A program made the translations under genes and the position numbers. Of a stretch of 64,000 nt of DNA, positions 1 to 9,407 are shown one piece after another (position 1 is the first letter of the stretch; the number at the start of each line of letters is the position of its first letter). The DNA is from Sediminibacterium sp. Its GTDB lineage: Bacteria; Bacteroidota; Bacteroidia; Chitinophagales; Chitinophagaceae. The stretch is taken from contig NZ_JAUYTR010000021.1 in the NCBI RefSeq assembly GCF_030695065.1, forward strand, positions 124,001-188,000. Direction: 5' to 3'. The notes beneath the pieces were generated by a model. That model was not told where the DNA came from, did no database searches, and worked only from the letters and a program-made list of their open reading frames with translations.

Positions 1-952
1 CTTACACAATACCATGTCTGAAGTGTTCGATACCATTCGTAAATATGCCAGAAACAGTGAAACCATTGATGTTATTTACGTAATTGATGAGAATGGTTTA
101 TTAATTGATGATGTTAGAATTAGAGATATTATTTTGGCATCGCCAGAAAAAAGGATTGAGGATGTAATAGATGGGCGGGTAGTTTCTTTGCAAGTAAATG
201 ATGACCAAGAAATTGCCAGTCAAGTATTTAAAATGAATAATCGCGTGGCATTGCCTGTTGTAGACGAAAACAATATTTTATTAGGAATTGTAACCATTGA
301 TGATATGTTATGGGTAGCTAATGAAGAGTTTAGTGAAGACATGCAGAAAATGGGAGGTACCGAAGCCTTGAATGAACCTTATTTAGATATTCCTTTATTG
401 AAACTATTTAGAAAACGAGTAGGCTGGTTAATCATTTTATTTATTGGAGAGTTACTAACAGCAACTGCAATGGGACATTTTGAAGACGAAATTGCAAAAG
501 CATTGATATTGGCATTATTTGTTCCCTTAATTATATCTAGTGGAGGCAATAGTGGATCTCAAGCTTCAACTTTGATTATTCAAGCTATGGCAGTTGGAGA
601 AATTTATATTTCAGATTGGTGGAGGGTATTAAAAAGAGAAATCATCAGTGGAGTTTTATTAGGATCGGTACTGGGTTTGTTGGGTTTTTTTAGAGTTGCA
701 ATATGGCATTCCATCATCCCTAATGTTTATGGCCCTCATTGGGCAATGATTGGAGCAACAGTTGGATTTTCGCTCATTGGGGTAGTATTGTGGGGCACAT
801 TAACAGGTTCTATGTTGCCCATCTTATTAAAGAAGTTAGGCGCTGACCCAGCAGTTTCTTCGGCTCCCTTTGTAGCTACATTGGTAGATGTTACTGGTTT
901 AATCATCTATTTTAGTTTTGCCTATCTTTTTTTAGAAGGATTGCTTTTGTAA
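1..952 (+). CDS. mgtE: MgtE-type magnesium transporter, 5'-truncated by window edge
   Basis: The reading frame is open to the left edge of the window, so the gene starts outside and only about 316 C-terminal residues are present. They hold most of a CBS pair (IYVIDENG and ALPVVDENN with GIVTIDDM) followed by the MgtE membrane domain of about five helices. Diagnostic MgtE stretches are [15 protein letters not shown] and DPAVSSAPF...DVTG. MgtE is an inner-membrane Mg2+ channel gated by Mg2+ binding to its N and CBS domains; the missing N domain is presumably upstream. The ATG at 14 lies inside the CBS region and is not a believable start. Confidence 0.9.
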   Translation, partial: LHNTMSEVFDTIRKYARNSETIDVIYVIDENGLLIDDVRIRDIILASPEKRIEDVIDGRVVSLQVNDDQEIASQVFKMNNRVALPVVDENNILLGIVTIDDMLWVANEEFSEDMQKMGGTEALNEPYLDIPLLKLFRKRVGWLIILFIGELLTATAMGHFEDEIAKALILALFVPLIISSGGNSGSQASTLIIQAMAVGEIYISDWWRVLKREIISGVLLGSVLGLLGFFRVAIWHSIIPNVYGPHWAMIGATVGFSLIGVVLWGTLTGSMLPILLKKLGADPAVSSAPFVATLVDVTGLIIYFSFAYLFLEGLLL

Positions 953-989
953 AAGTCTGCTTTGATTTTCCTAAGTTTAAGTATAATTA

Positions 990-2657
990 ATGCTTATGAA
1001 TCGCTTCTTTTTATTGTGTTGTCTTTGTTTTTCTATATCTATTCTAACTGCTCAAACAGTTTTAATTCCTGCTTATACTGGTTATGCTTTGCCTACTGAA
1101 AAAGAAGATATTCAATTGTTTTCTGCAAAAAATGGTTTGCAAAATTGGGTGGATACTAAACAGAGAATAAGCTGGTTTATTTATATAAAAAAACCGGGTG
1201 AGCTTCAATTGAGTTTGTTGTCTAATAAAATAAATACCGGATCTACCATTGAAGTTTCCCTTGCAGGTAAGTCCTTTCAAACTAAAATGATTTCAGGAGC
1301 AGCACAAAAAAAAACGGCTGTAGGAAAAGTGATGATAGTAGATACGGGTTTTTATTCAATCACCATTTCTAGTATTAAAAAAGTGGGTAAATCTATTGCT
1401 AATATTCAATCATTGGAGTTGAAAGGACCCGCTACAGAGGGAATGCATTTTAACCCAGTAGAAAGAAGAAATGCCGCTTCGGTTCATTTAAAATATCCAA
1501 TTGCAGATTCTGTAAAAGCAATGGCATTTTATAATGAAATCATAGTGCCTGAAGATGCAAATCATTTGTACAGCTATTATATGGCTTGTGGATTTAAGAG
1601 GGGATATTTTGGCATACAGGTAAATAGCCCAACAGAAAGAAGGGTTATTTTTTCGGTTTGGGATGCAGGCAATGAAGCAATTGATCGCAACAAAGTGCCC
1701 GATTCAAATAAAGTAAAACTATTGGCTAAAGGGTACAATGTAGTAGCGAATGATTTTGGGAATGAGGGAACAGGTGGACACAGTCATTTTGTATATCCTT
1801 GGAAAACTGGGGAGAAATACCAGTTTATGGTTTTTGCATTAACAGACAGTGCAAAAGCAAGTACTATTTATTCTGGATACTTTTTTATTCCAGAAACAGG
1901 GAAATGGAAATTGATTGCAAGCTTTCGAGCCCCAAAAGATGGAAACTATTTGCAAAATCTATATTCCTTTAGTGAAAATTTCTGGGGATTAAATGGTCAG
2001 TTAGAACGCAAAGCATATTTTGGAAACCAATGGATTCAAAAATCAAACGGACGTTGGGAAGAATTACTATCAAGTAAATTTTCTTATGATGCAACCGGTA
2101 AAGCGGGTCATCGAATTGATTATAGTGCTGGGGTAGAGGGGAAACAATTTTATTTAAGCCATGGTGGATTTAAGCCCGCTAATATTCAATTTGGACAAAG
2201 CTTATTCAGGCAACCAACTGGTCAAAGACCCAATGTAGATTTAAATAGAAATGCTGATTCTCTAGAGCAGGCTTTGGTAGACATAGAAACGATTAAGGCC
2301 GCAGTAGGTAAAGGGACCATTGATACAACTGGTAATGAGTCTTCGGTATACTACCATATTGTTAAACAAGGGGACGGGAAAGCAATTAAAGTAACCGATA
2401 CGGTTAGTGTTTACTACAAGGGCAAGTTACTGTCGGATGGAAGTATTTTTGATCAAACCAAAGAGAAGCCTGCTACTTTTCCTTTGAATCGGTTAATCAA
2501 AGGCTGGCAGTTGGCAGTTCCAAAAATTAATGTGGGCGGCATTATTACCGTCATCATTCCATCGGGGCAAGCTTATGGAATTAGAAGCAGGAGCAAAGAC
2601 ATCCCTGCCAATAGTGTGTTGGTGTTTGATATTGAAGTGTTGGATGCTCGGCAATAA
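990..2657 (+). CDS. Exported DUF5077/DUF3472 protein with C-terminal FKBP domain
   Basis: A 555-residue secreted protein with a signal peptide ending near LTAQ. Residues about 22-145 resemble DUF5077 and about 170-410 resemble DUF3472 (ANHLYSYYMACGF, GTGGHSHFVYPWKTGEKY), a pair found together in proteins thought to bind glycans. Residues about 450-555 are a complete FKBP-type peptidyl-prolyl isomerase domain (VYYKGKLLSDGSIFDQT, RLIKGWQLAVPKI, IIPSGQAYG, LVFDIEVLD). The fold assignments follow family patterns and the cellular role is unknown. A second ATG at 996 gives MNRFFLL and is an equally good start. The sequence TAAGTTTA at 972-979 is a near match to the Bacteroidota -7 element. The domain fusion is unusual. 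Confidence 0.8.
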   Translation: MLMNRFFLLCCLCFSISILTAQTVLIPAYTGYALPTEKEDIQLFSAKNGLQNWVDTKQRISWFIYIKKPGELQLSLLSNKINTGSTIEVSLAGKSFQTKMISGAAQKKTAVGKVMIVDTGFYSITISSIKKVGKSIANIQSLELKGPATEGMHFNPVERRNAASVHLKYPIADSVKAMAFYNEIIVPEDANHLYSYYMACGFKRGYFGIQVNSPTERRVIFSVWDAGNEAIDRNKVPDSNKVKLLAKGYNVVANDFGNEGTGGHSHFVYPWKTGEKYQFMVFALTDSAKASTIYSGYFFIPETGKWKLIASFRAPKDGNYLQNLYSFSENFWGLNGQLERKAYFGNQWIQKSNGRWEELLSSKFSYDATGKAGHRIDYSAGVEGKQFYLSHGGFKPANIQFGQSLFRQPTGQRPNVDLNRNADSLEQALVDIETIKAAVGKGTIDTTGNESSVYYHIVKQGDGKAIKVTDTVSVYYKGKLLSDGSIFDQTKEKPATFPLNRLIKGWQLAVPKINVGGIITVIIPSGQAYGIRSRSKDIPANSVLVFDIEVLDARQ

Positions 2658-2701
2658 ATTTTTTAACTTAACTTGAATTCGAATCCAATATTAATATTTA
2701 T

Positions 2702-4195
2702 ATGAAAAAGTATATTTTCTTTTTTATTTTATTAGCGCCCATTTCTTTTTTACTAGCGCAAAAGATTGCCCCTGTTATTGAACCTACACCTGCGGGTGTC
2801 TCTGTAGTAACAACAAAGAATAGTGTTACAATTGCGGGAAAAAAAGTGGATTATACTGCATACACAGGTTACCTGCATTTGAAAAATGATACAGGTAAGT
2901 TAATTGCAAAAATGTTCTTTACTTACTATAAAAAAGAAGGGGATGATGCCATAAAGCGACCTATTACATTCACTTTTAATGGTGGTCCAGGTTCATCTTC
3001 TGTTTGGTTGCATATGGGAGGATTAGGCCCAAAGAGAGTTCAATTTAACGACGAAGGGTTTTCTGAAGGTCCTCCATATTCTTTTATTAGCAATGAATAC
3101 AGTTGGTTAGATAAAACTGATTTAGTTTTTATTGATCCGGTTTCAACAGGTTTTAGTAGACCTGCTCCAGGTGAGAATCCTAAGCAGTTTCATGGGTTTA
3201 ACGAAGATGTAGCATCTATGGCATCATTCATCAGACATTTTTTATCTAGGTATGAAAGATGGGGTTCTCCAAAATACTTAGCTGGAGAAAGTTATGGTAC
3301 AACAAGAGCTGCTGGGTTATCCAAATATTTACAAGACAGACATAGAATTTATCTGAATGGAATTTTCATGATATCTGCTGTGCTAAATTTTGGCACTAAT
3401 GATTATTATGTAGGGAATGATTTGCCAAGGGCTTTATATATTCCGTCTTTCACTGCAGCTGCTTGGTATCATAAAAAATTAGCCCCTGCATTACAAGCTA
3501 ATTTACAAAACACACTCAAAGAAGCGGAGGCTTTTGCTATTGGACCATACGCGTCTGCGCTCATTAAAGGTGGTTGGTTATCAGAATCTGAAAAGAATGC
3601 GATAGCCGAGAAAATGAGCTACTATACCGGATTGTCTAAGGAATATTGTTTGCAAGCAAACTTAAGGGTAGAGGAAAGTAGATTTTACAAAGAGCTAAGA
3701 AGAAAAGATGGGTTAAGTATTGGCCGTTTAGATGCTAGATTTACTGGTAGAGATATTGACGATGCAGGGGAAGTGAACAGTTTTGATCCATCTTTTGCCA
3801 ATATTGATGGGCCTTTTACAGCAACTATTAATGATTATTTTCAAAGAGAACTGAACTTTAAAGAGGAAAATGGGTATAATATTTTTGGAGATGTGTATCC
3901 TTGGAATTACAATAATGTTCAAAATCAGTTCTTAAATGTTGCAGAAAGTTTAAGAGATGCAATGAGTAAGAACCCAGATTTAAAAGTATATATGGGAGCT
4001 GGATATTATGATTTTGCTACTCCATATTTTACGGCTAAGTATGATATTGAACATATGTTTTTAAGGCCCGAACAAAGAAAAAATGTACAATTCTATTTTT
4101 ATGAATCAGGTCATATGTACTATATTCACAAACCATCACTAGTGCAATTTAAAAAAGACGTAGATGCATTCTTCGAATTCAGTAGGGGGAAATGA
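2702..4195 (+). CDS. S10 family serine carboxypeptidase-like peptidase
   Basis: A 497-residue protein with a signal peptide (FFILLAPISFLLAQ) and the alpha/beta-hydrolase fold of peptidase family S10. The oxyanion-region motif GGPGSS is at residues 94-99, the nucleophile Ser197 lies in GESYG, and the likely triad partners are Asp437 (GYYDFATPY) and His471 (SGHMYY). Bacterial S10 members are exported and may act on C-terminal residues of peptides; the substrate is not known. The 3' end overlaps the start of the ECF sigma gene by 32 bases, so the two may be co-transcribed, though the functions do not obviously connect. Confidence 0.88.
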   Translation: MKKYIFFFILLAPISFLLAQKIAPVIEPTPAGVSVVTTKNSVTIAGKKVDYTAYTGYLHLKNDTGKLIAKMFFTYYKKEGDDAIKRPITFTFNGGPGSSSVWLHMGGLGPKRVQFNDEGFSEGPPYSFISNEYSWLDKTDLVFIDPVSTGFSRPAPGENPKQFHGFNEDVASMASFIRHFLSRYERWGSPKYLAGESYGTTRAAGLSKYLQDRHRIYLNGIFMISAVLNFGTNDYYVGNDLPRALYIPSFTAAAWYHKKLAPALQANLQNTLKEAEAFAIGPYASALIKGGWLSESEKNAIAEKMSYYTGLSKEYCLQANLRVEESRFYKELRRKDGLSIGRLDARFTGRDIDDAGEVNSFDPSFANIDGPFTATINDYFQRELNFKEENGYNIFGDVYPWNYNNVQNQFLNVAESLRDAMSKNPDLKVYMGAGYYDFATPYFTAKYDIEHMFLRPEQRKNVQFYFYESGHMYYIHKPSLVQFKKDVDAFFEFSRGK

Positions 4196-4772
4196 GGAAA
4201 TTAGAGATTTACTAGTTGCTATTGCTTATAACAATGATCAGTCGGCATATCGTGCACTATTTTTTCAATTGCACGGGAAATTAAAGCAATTCTCCTTTTC
4301 TATAGTTAGGTCAGAAGAAGAAGCAGAAGATATTGTATCGGAATTATTTGTATTAATCATACAGCGGAAAGAACAACTATGTCAGTTGGACTCTCCGCTG
4401 TACTACTTTTATGCTACAGTTCGAAATATGTCGTTGAATTTATTGAAAAAGCAAAAGCGAAGAGCTGGACTTTCAATGGATGAATGGCAGGTTCAATTAA
4501 ATAGTATTTATTTTAGGCCCGATTTATTGATGATTACAGAAGAAATGGTCTTGAAAATAAAAATGGCCATTAATAGCCTTCCAAACCGATGTAGATTAAT
4601 TTTTAAGCTAATTAAGGAGGATGGATTAAAATACAAAGAAGTTGCAGAGCTATTGAATATTTCAATCAAAACGGTAGAGGCTCAAATGGCCATTGCTATG
4701 CGTAGAATGGCCCAAAGTATGCAGGTTGACCTTCAAGCTAAAACGGTCTTAGAAAAAAAAGTAAAAAAATAA
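4164..4772 (+). CDS. ECF-type RNA polymerase sigma factor
   Basis: A 202-residue sigma-70 family protein. Region 2 is seen around AYRALFFQL...SEEEAEDIVSELFVLI and region 4, with its helix-turn-helix, around GLKYKEVAELLNISIKTVEAQ. It lies directly before a FecR-type anti-sigma gene and a SusC/SusD pair, the standard arrangement by which Bacteroidota couple outer-membrane substrate sensing to induction of a polysaccharide utilisation locus. The start is inside the 3' end of the preceding peptidase gene; no better in-frame start exists downstream before region 2. It probably drives transcription of the susC operon. Confidence 0.92.
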   Translation: MHSSNSVGGNEEIRDLLVAIAYNNDQSAYRALFFQLHGKLKQFSFSIVRSEEEAEDIVSELFVLIIQRKEQLCQLDSPLYYFYATVRNMSLNLLKKQKRRAGLSMDEWQVQLNSIYFRPDLLMITEEMVLKIKMAINSLPNRCRLIFKLIKEDGLKYKEVAELLNISIKTVEAQMAIAMRRMAQSMQVDLQAKTVLEKKVKK

Positions 4773-4816
4773 TTTAATTTGTTTAGGGGTAAATAGAATA
4801 CTCAGTTGTTATAGTA

Positions 4817-5914
4817 ATGGAACCAACTATAATAATGAGCCAGGAAAGATTTTGGTTACTAATTGCTAAGAAGATTGCCAAAGAAGCCAACGAGCAGGAA
4901 CTTGTTGAGCTAAATCAATATATTCAGGATCATCCCGAGTGGCAATTTGCCGTTCAAAATCTAGAGAATATCTGGCAAATACCTCTCCCTGCCAATAAAG
5001 CAGCAGCAGAAGATGCATTTATGCTTCACCTCAATAAAATTGCTGGGAGCAGTCCTAATGATTTTTTAGAAGAACAACACCATACTATAAATTCAATCTG
5101 GACCATCCCTAAATGGATTTATTATGCTGCAGCTTCTCTATTAATTGTTATAGGATTCACGTATTTCCTACTTAAACCATCATTTTCGCCTACATTGGTA
5201 AAAGTTCAACCAGAATCTAATGAAATTTCAACTCGGTTGGGTTCAAAAACACAAGTAAAGTTACCTGATGGGTCAATTGTTTGGTTAAATGGAGGGAGTA
5301 AACTTGTTTATCAAAAAGAATACGGCAAAACTTTACGAGAAGTTAGTTTAATAGGGGAAGGATATTTTGACGTGGTAAAAAATAAAGAAGTACCCTTTAT
5401 CATTAATACTAAGAGTATAAAAATAAAGGTTTTAGGTACTGTTTTTAATGTAAAAGCATATCCCGAAGACAAACAAACAGAAACCAGTCTTATAAGGGGT
5501 AAAATTGAAGTGACCATAAAAAATAGGCCAGATAATAAAATTATTTTATCTCCTAATGAGAAACTGATTGTAGAAAATGAACTAATTGAAGCGCAAAACA
5601 AGCGTAAATCCATTGAACTAATTCCAACTGTTTCCATTAACAAATTAAAATTCATTTCACCAGATAGTTCTGTTGCAGAAAATCAATGGGTAGAAAATAA
5701 ATTAGTTTTTAGAGATCAAACTTTTGAAGAGTTGGCATTGATGATGGAGAGATGGTATAATATCAAATTAGAAATTCAATCGGCTTCATTGAAGTCTACA
5801 AGAATGAATGGAAATTTTGAAAAAGAAACCATTGATCAGGCTATAGAGGCTTTGAAGTTAATTATACCATTTAAAACTTACCAAAAAGGGAATACGATTA
5901 TTATTTACCAATAA
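4817..5914 (+). CDS. FecR family anti-sigma factor
   Basis: A 365-residue single-pass inner-membrane regulator. A short cytoplasmic N-terminal part (about 1-95) should hold the sigma factor, one helix follows (IYYAAASLLIVIGFTYFLL), and the periplasmic FecR domain is seen at LPDGSIVWLNGGSKL and GEGYFDVVKN, with a DUF4974-like tail (LVFRDQTFEELALMMERWYNI). In the family, the tail contacts the STN domain of the cognate SusC transporter. The gene follows the ECF sigma gene by 44 bases. An alternative start, MSQERFW, lies six codons in. Confidence 0.92.
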   Translation: MEPTIIMSQERFWLLIAKKIAKEANEQELVELNQYIQDHPEWQFAVQNLENIWQIPLPANKAAAEDAFMLHLNKIAGSSPNDFLEEQHHTINSIWTIPKWIYYAAASLLIVIGFTYFLLKPSFSPTLVKVQPESNEISTRLGSKTQVKLPDGSIVWLNGGSKLVYQKEYGKTLREVSLIGEGYFDVVKNKEVPFIINTKSIKIKVLGTVFNVKAYPEDKQTETSLIRGKIEVTIKNRPDNKIILSPNEKLIVENELIEAQNKRKSIELIPTVSINKLKFISPDSSVAENQWVENKLVFRDQTFEELALMMERWYNIKLEIQSASLKSTRMNGNFEKETIDQAIEALKLIIPFKTYQKGNTIIIYQ

Positions 5915-5958
5915 AATTGCTGCCATATGAGATTAAGATTGAATTCAACATAAAATTG

Positions 5959-5988
5959 GGCGAAGTTCCGTTGGCGCGGAACCTCGCC
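5959..5988 (+). other. GC-rich RNA hairpin in the fecR-susC intergenic leader
   Basis: An inverted repeat with arms 5959-5970 and 5977-5988 pairs over 11 positions with one A/C mismatch, around the six-base loop TTGGCG. It is conspicuously GC-rich for this AT-rich DNA. No run of T follows, so it is not a standard intrinsic terminator. It sits about 62 bases before the susC start codon and could be a processing or stability element, an attenuator or a target for a small RNA. The pairing is seen; the role is inferred. Confidence 0.55.
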
Positions 5989-6050
5989 AGGTTTAGAAAA
6001 GACAAACTGTACAATCTGTAAGTAATTCATAACCCTTTCAATTTGAAAAT

Positions 6051-9000
6051 ATGAAAAATAATGAAACACCCGTTGTTTCACACAAAGATCTTTTTATACA
6101 AAAGCTTGCCCGAATTATGAAAATCACTACTGCTTTACTGCTACTTGTATCTATGCAAGTTTCTGCAATCGGTTTCTCGCAAAGCCGAATTACCATAAAG
6201 ATGGCTTCGCTTGACCTTAAAAAAGCATTATTTGAAGTGGAGAAGAAAACCGATTATCGGTTCCTTTTTGCTGAGGAAGTAGTAAAAGGTAAACCTAAAG
6301 TGACCATTAATATGGTAGATGCAACTTTAGATGAAATCTTAGGAAAGCTACTGGTGAATACCGGCATTAATTACAAGATACTCGGTACTAATTTAGTAGT
6401 GCTGAAAGAAACAAACAATGCTACCAAAGATCTTGCAGAAATTATAGTAAAGGGAAGAATAACTTCTGCTACTGGTGAGCCATTAGCTGGAGTATCTATT
6501 CAGGTAAAGGGAACTCAAGTTGGAACCACTTCAGACAACAATGGTGCATTCTCCATTACTGTTTTAGATGAGAATGCTAAATTGCTTATTTCATCTATTG
6601 GTTATGAACCACAAGAAATTGCTGTTGCAGGTAAACGAGATGTAAGTATTGCATTAATAACCGCTGTAAACAACCTAGAACAAGTTGTAGTAACAGGTTA
6701 TGGTACACAACGTAAAAGAGACCTTACAGGTTCTGTAACAACTATTAAAGGAGATGAGTTGGCAAAAATGCCCAATACCAATCCTATTAGCTCTTTACAG
6801 GGAAGAGTTGCAGGTTTAACTGTAGCAAATTCTGGTGTGGCAGGAGCAAGTCCGGTCGTTAGAATAAGAGGGGTGAATAGTACCAATAGCGCTAGCCCGG
6901 TTTATGTAGTGGATGGTATATTACAAGACAATATTGACTTCTTAAACCCTGCTGATATTGAAACCATCGACATATTAAGAGACCCTTCTTCTATTGCTAT
7001 TTATGGATTAAGAGGTGCAAATGGAGTAATAGCTATCACTTCCAAAAAAGCTACAAGAGGTCAAACCAGAATCAATTTTCAAAGCACCATAGGTTTTCAA
7101 AAAGTGACTGATAAAATTAAGGTGACCGATGCTGCTGGGTTTAAAAAATTGTATGATGCACAGTTAACCAATATTAATGCTGCTCCCTTTGATTATACCA
7201 ATTATACGGCAAATACAAATTGGCAAAATGAAATTTTGCAAAATGCGTTACTTACAACCAATAACTTAAGTGTTTCTAATAATTCAGAAAAAAGTAGTAC
7301 TTATTTAAACATTGGGTATAATAAACAGGATGGGGTAGTAAAATTTAATAGCTACGAAAAATACATGATTCGTTTGAATCAAGAAATTCGTTTTAATAGC
7401 AATATTAAAGTAGGAGGAGAAATTAATGCATTCCATTGGATTCAAAACCCTGCTGCTGTTAGTTTAACCAATGCGTTATGGGCTGCACCAATAGTTCCAA
7501 TTAAGCAAGATGCTACAACTTTTTATAGCATGCCTTCTTTTCAACGTGCACAAGTAGGTAATCCAATTGCTTCATTAAATAGAAACAATGGAACAGATAT
7601 TAATAAAGGGTTTCGATTTATTGGTTCTTTGTATGCCGAAGTGAAATTTTTAAAAGACTTCACATTTAAGTCTTCATTTTTTGCAGATTTAGGGTTTAAT
7701 AACTCTCGATCTTACACACCGTTGCCATTTACTTTCATCAATTTAGGAGAGGGTACAGCACCAACCAATAGTTTTTATGACAACACAATTAGAACGGGTG
7801 TAAGTCAAGAAATGGCAGAATTTAAACGCTACCAACAAGACCATACCTTAACTTATGACAAGCAATTAGGGAATGGACATAAATTAACTGCATTGGTAGG
7901 TTTCACTTCTATTTATAGTATTAGTACAAATATCAATGGTAATAGAAGAGATACTTCAGTGAACGTGCCTAATAATCCTGATTTCTGGTATCTCAGTACC
8001 ATCAATGCCAATAACCCGGGCCTTTATGGCGGCGGTGGAGGCGAAAGTGCCATCATGGGTATGTTTGGAAGATTAAGTTATGCATACCAAAATAAATATT
8101 TAGTAAATGCAACTTTAAGAAGAGATGGTAGTTCAAAATTTGCACCACAGAATCGTTGGGGTACTTTTGGATCTGTTGGTTTAGGATGGATTGCATCTGA
8201 AGAATCTTTCGTAAGAAAATTCAACTTCATCAATTTCTTGAAATTAAGAGCTGCTTGGGGTGAAACTGGAAATGCAAATGGGTTTGCGGATAATTTATTT
8301 AGGCCAGGTATTTCAAATGCTTCAACAGCCATTTTTGGTAACAATGTATATACTGCAATTCAAGCGGCGTATATACCTGATCCAAATTTGCGGTGGGAAG
8401 TAGTTAGAGGATTAGATCTTGGGTTCGACTTAAAAACTTTAAACAATCGTTTAAATGTTGAGTTTACTTTTTATAACAGAACCACTTCAGATATTTTAAC
8501 TGCAGTTACTTTACCCAATGAAACTAGAAGTTATTTTACCAATCTTGGCAAAATAACCAATCAAGGAATAGAGTTAAGTTTAAATTGGACCGATAAAATT
8601 GGTAAAGAAATCACCTATTCAATTGCACCAAATTTCAGTTATAATAAAAACACAGTAAATTCTATAGGTGATAAAATTAATTTTCAGCTATTTGGAAATG
8701 GCGGTGCTAATTTGACTGAAACAGGCCAATCAATTGGTTATTTCTTTGGATATAGGCAAATTGGAATATACCAGTCTACTGCAGAGTTAGGTAAAATGGC
8801 TCGTTTTGGTAATTCATTACCTGGTGATATTGCATATGCGGATATTAATGGAGATGGGTTGTTAACTCCTGCTGATCGTACTTACCTAGGAACACCATTT
8901 CCTCCGTTTAGCTATGGATTAAACATCAATGTAGCTTACAAAGGATTTGACTTCACCATTGAAGGACAAGGGGTGGCAGGTAATAAAATTTATACCCAAC

Positions 9001-9383
9001 GAAGAATTGCCAATTTTGCAACATTAAATTATGAAGCCAACAGATTGAATGCTTGGACTGGCGGTGGTACAACTAATGTTGAGCCCATATTAGATAATAC
9101 AAGAGGGAACAATTTCCTATTCAGTAGTTATTTTTTAGAGCCAGGTGATTATTTCAGATTGCGAACTTTGCAAGTTGGATATACTTTTTCTGATGGATTG
9201 CTAAAAAGAGTGGGCATTTCAAAAGCACGTGTTTTTGTTAATGGGCAAAACATTAAAAGCTGGAGTAAGGTAACTGGCTATTCTCCTGAAGCACAAATTG
9301 GAAGCATTTTAGGTGGAGGTGCCGATAACGGAACATTCCCTGTTCCAGCAATTTATTCAGTTGGTATCAATGTTACATTTTAA
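6051..9383 (+). CDS. susC: SusC/RagA family TonB-dependent transporter with STN domain
   Basis: A 1110-residue outer-membrane transporter. After a long N-terminal leader (hydrophobic core ITTALLLLVSMQVSA) comes an STN domain (about 45-120, LDLKKALFEVEKKTDYRFLF) for signalling to the FecR partner. A carboxypeptidase-like repeat (GEPLAGVSIQVKGT) follows, then the SusC signature VVVTGYGTQRKRDLTGSV, a plug (PVYVVDGI, INPADIETIDILRDPSS-like segment) and a beta-barrel ending in Phe. With the adjacent SusD lipoprotein it should import oligosaccharides released at the surface. An alternative start, MKITTALL, lies 22 codons in. The symbol denotes family only. Confidence 0.95.
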   Translation: MKNNETPVVSHKDLFIQKLARIMKITTALLLLVSMQVSAIGFSQSRITIKMASLDLKKALFEVEKKTDYRFLFAEEVVKGKPKVTINMVDATLDEILGKLLVNTGINYKILGTNLVVLKETNNATKDLAEIIVKGRITSATGEPLAGVSIQVKGTQVGTTSDNNGAFSITVLDENAKLLISSIGYEPQEIAVAGKRDVSIALITAVNNLEQVVVTGYGTQRKRDLTGSVTTIKGDELAKMPNTNPISSLQGRVAGLTVANSGVAGASPVVRIRGVNSTNSASPVYVVDGILQDNIDFLNPADIETIDILRDPSSIAIYGLRGANGVIAITSKKATRGQTRINFQSTIGFQKVTDKIKVTDAAGFKKLYDAQLTNINAAPFDYTNYTANTNWQNEILQNALLTTNNLSVSNNSEKSSTYLNIGYNKQDGVVKFNSYEKYMIRLNQEIRFNSNIKVGGEINAFHWIQNPAAVSLTNALWAAPIVPIKQDATTFYSMPSFQRAQVGNPIASLNRNNGTDINKGFRFIGSLYAEVKFLKDFTFKSSFFADLGFNNSRSYTPLPFTFINLGEGTAPTNSFYDNTIRTGVSQEMAEFKRYQQDHTLTYDKQLGNGHKLTALVGFTSIYSISTNINGNRRDTSVNVPNNPDFWYLSTINANNPGLYGGGGGESAIMGMFGRLSYAYQNKYLVNATLRRDGSSKFAPQNRWGTFGSVGLGWIASEESFVRKFNFINFLKLRAAWGETGNANGFADNLFRPGISNASTAIFGNNVYTAIQAAYIPDPNLRWEVVRGLDLGFDLKTLNNRLNVEFTFYNRTTSDILTAVTLPNETRSYFTNLGKITNQGIELSLNWTDKIGKEITYSIAPNFSYNKNTVNSIGDKINFQLFGNGGANLTETGQSIGYFFGYRQIGIYQSTAELGKMARFGNSLPGDIAYADINGDGLLTPADRTYLGTPFPPFSYGLNINVAYKGFDFTIEGQGVAGNKIYTQRRIANFATLNYEANRLNAWTGGGTTNVEPILDNTRGNNFLFSSYFLEPGDYFRLRTLQVGYTFSDGLLKRVGISKARVFVNGQNIKSWSKVTGYSPEAQIGSILGGGADNGTFPVPAIYSVGINVTF

Positions 9384-9407
9384 AAGAACGCTTAAAAATA
9401 TTCAACC

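Noticed and set aside
1062-1280. Antisense open frame within the DUF3472/FKBP gene, and similar shadow frames throughout
   Set aside because: These lie wholly opposite or inside well-supported genes, lack start context and family features, and reflect codon bias of the true strand.
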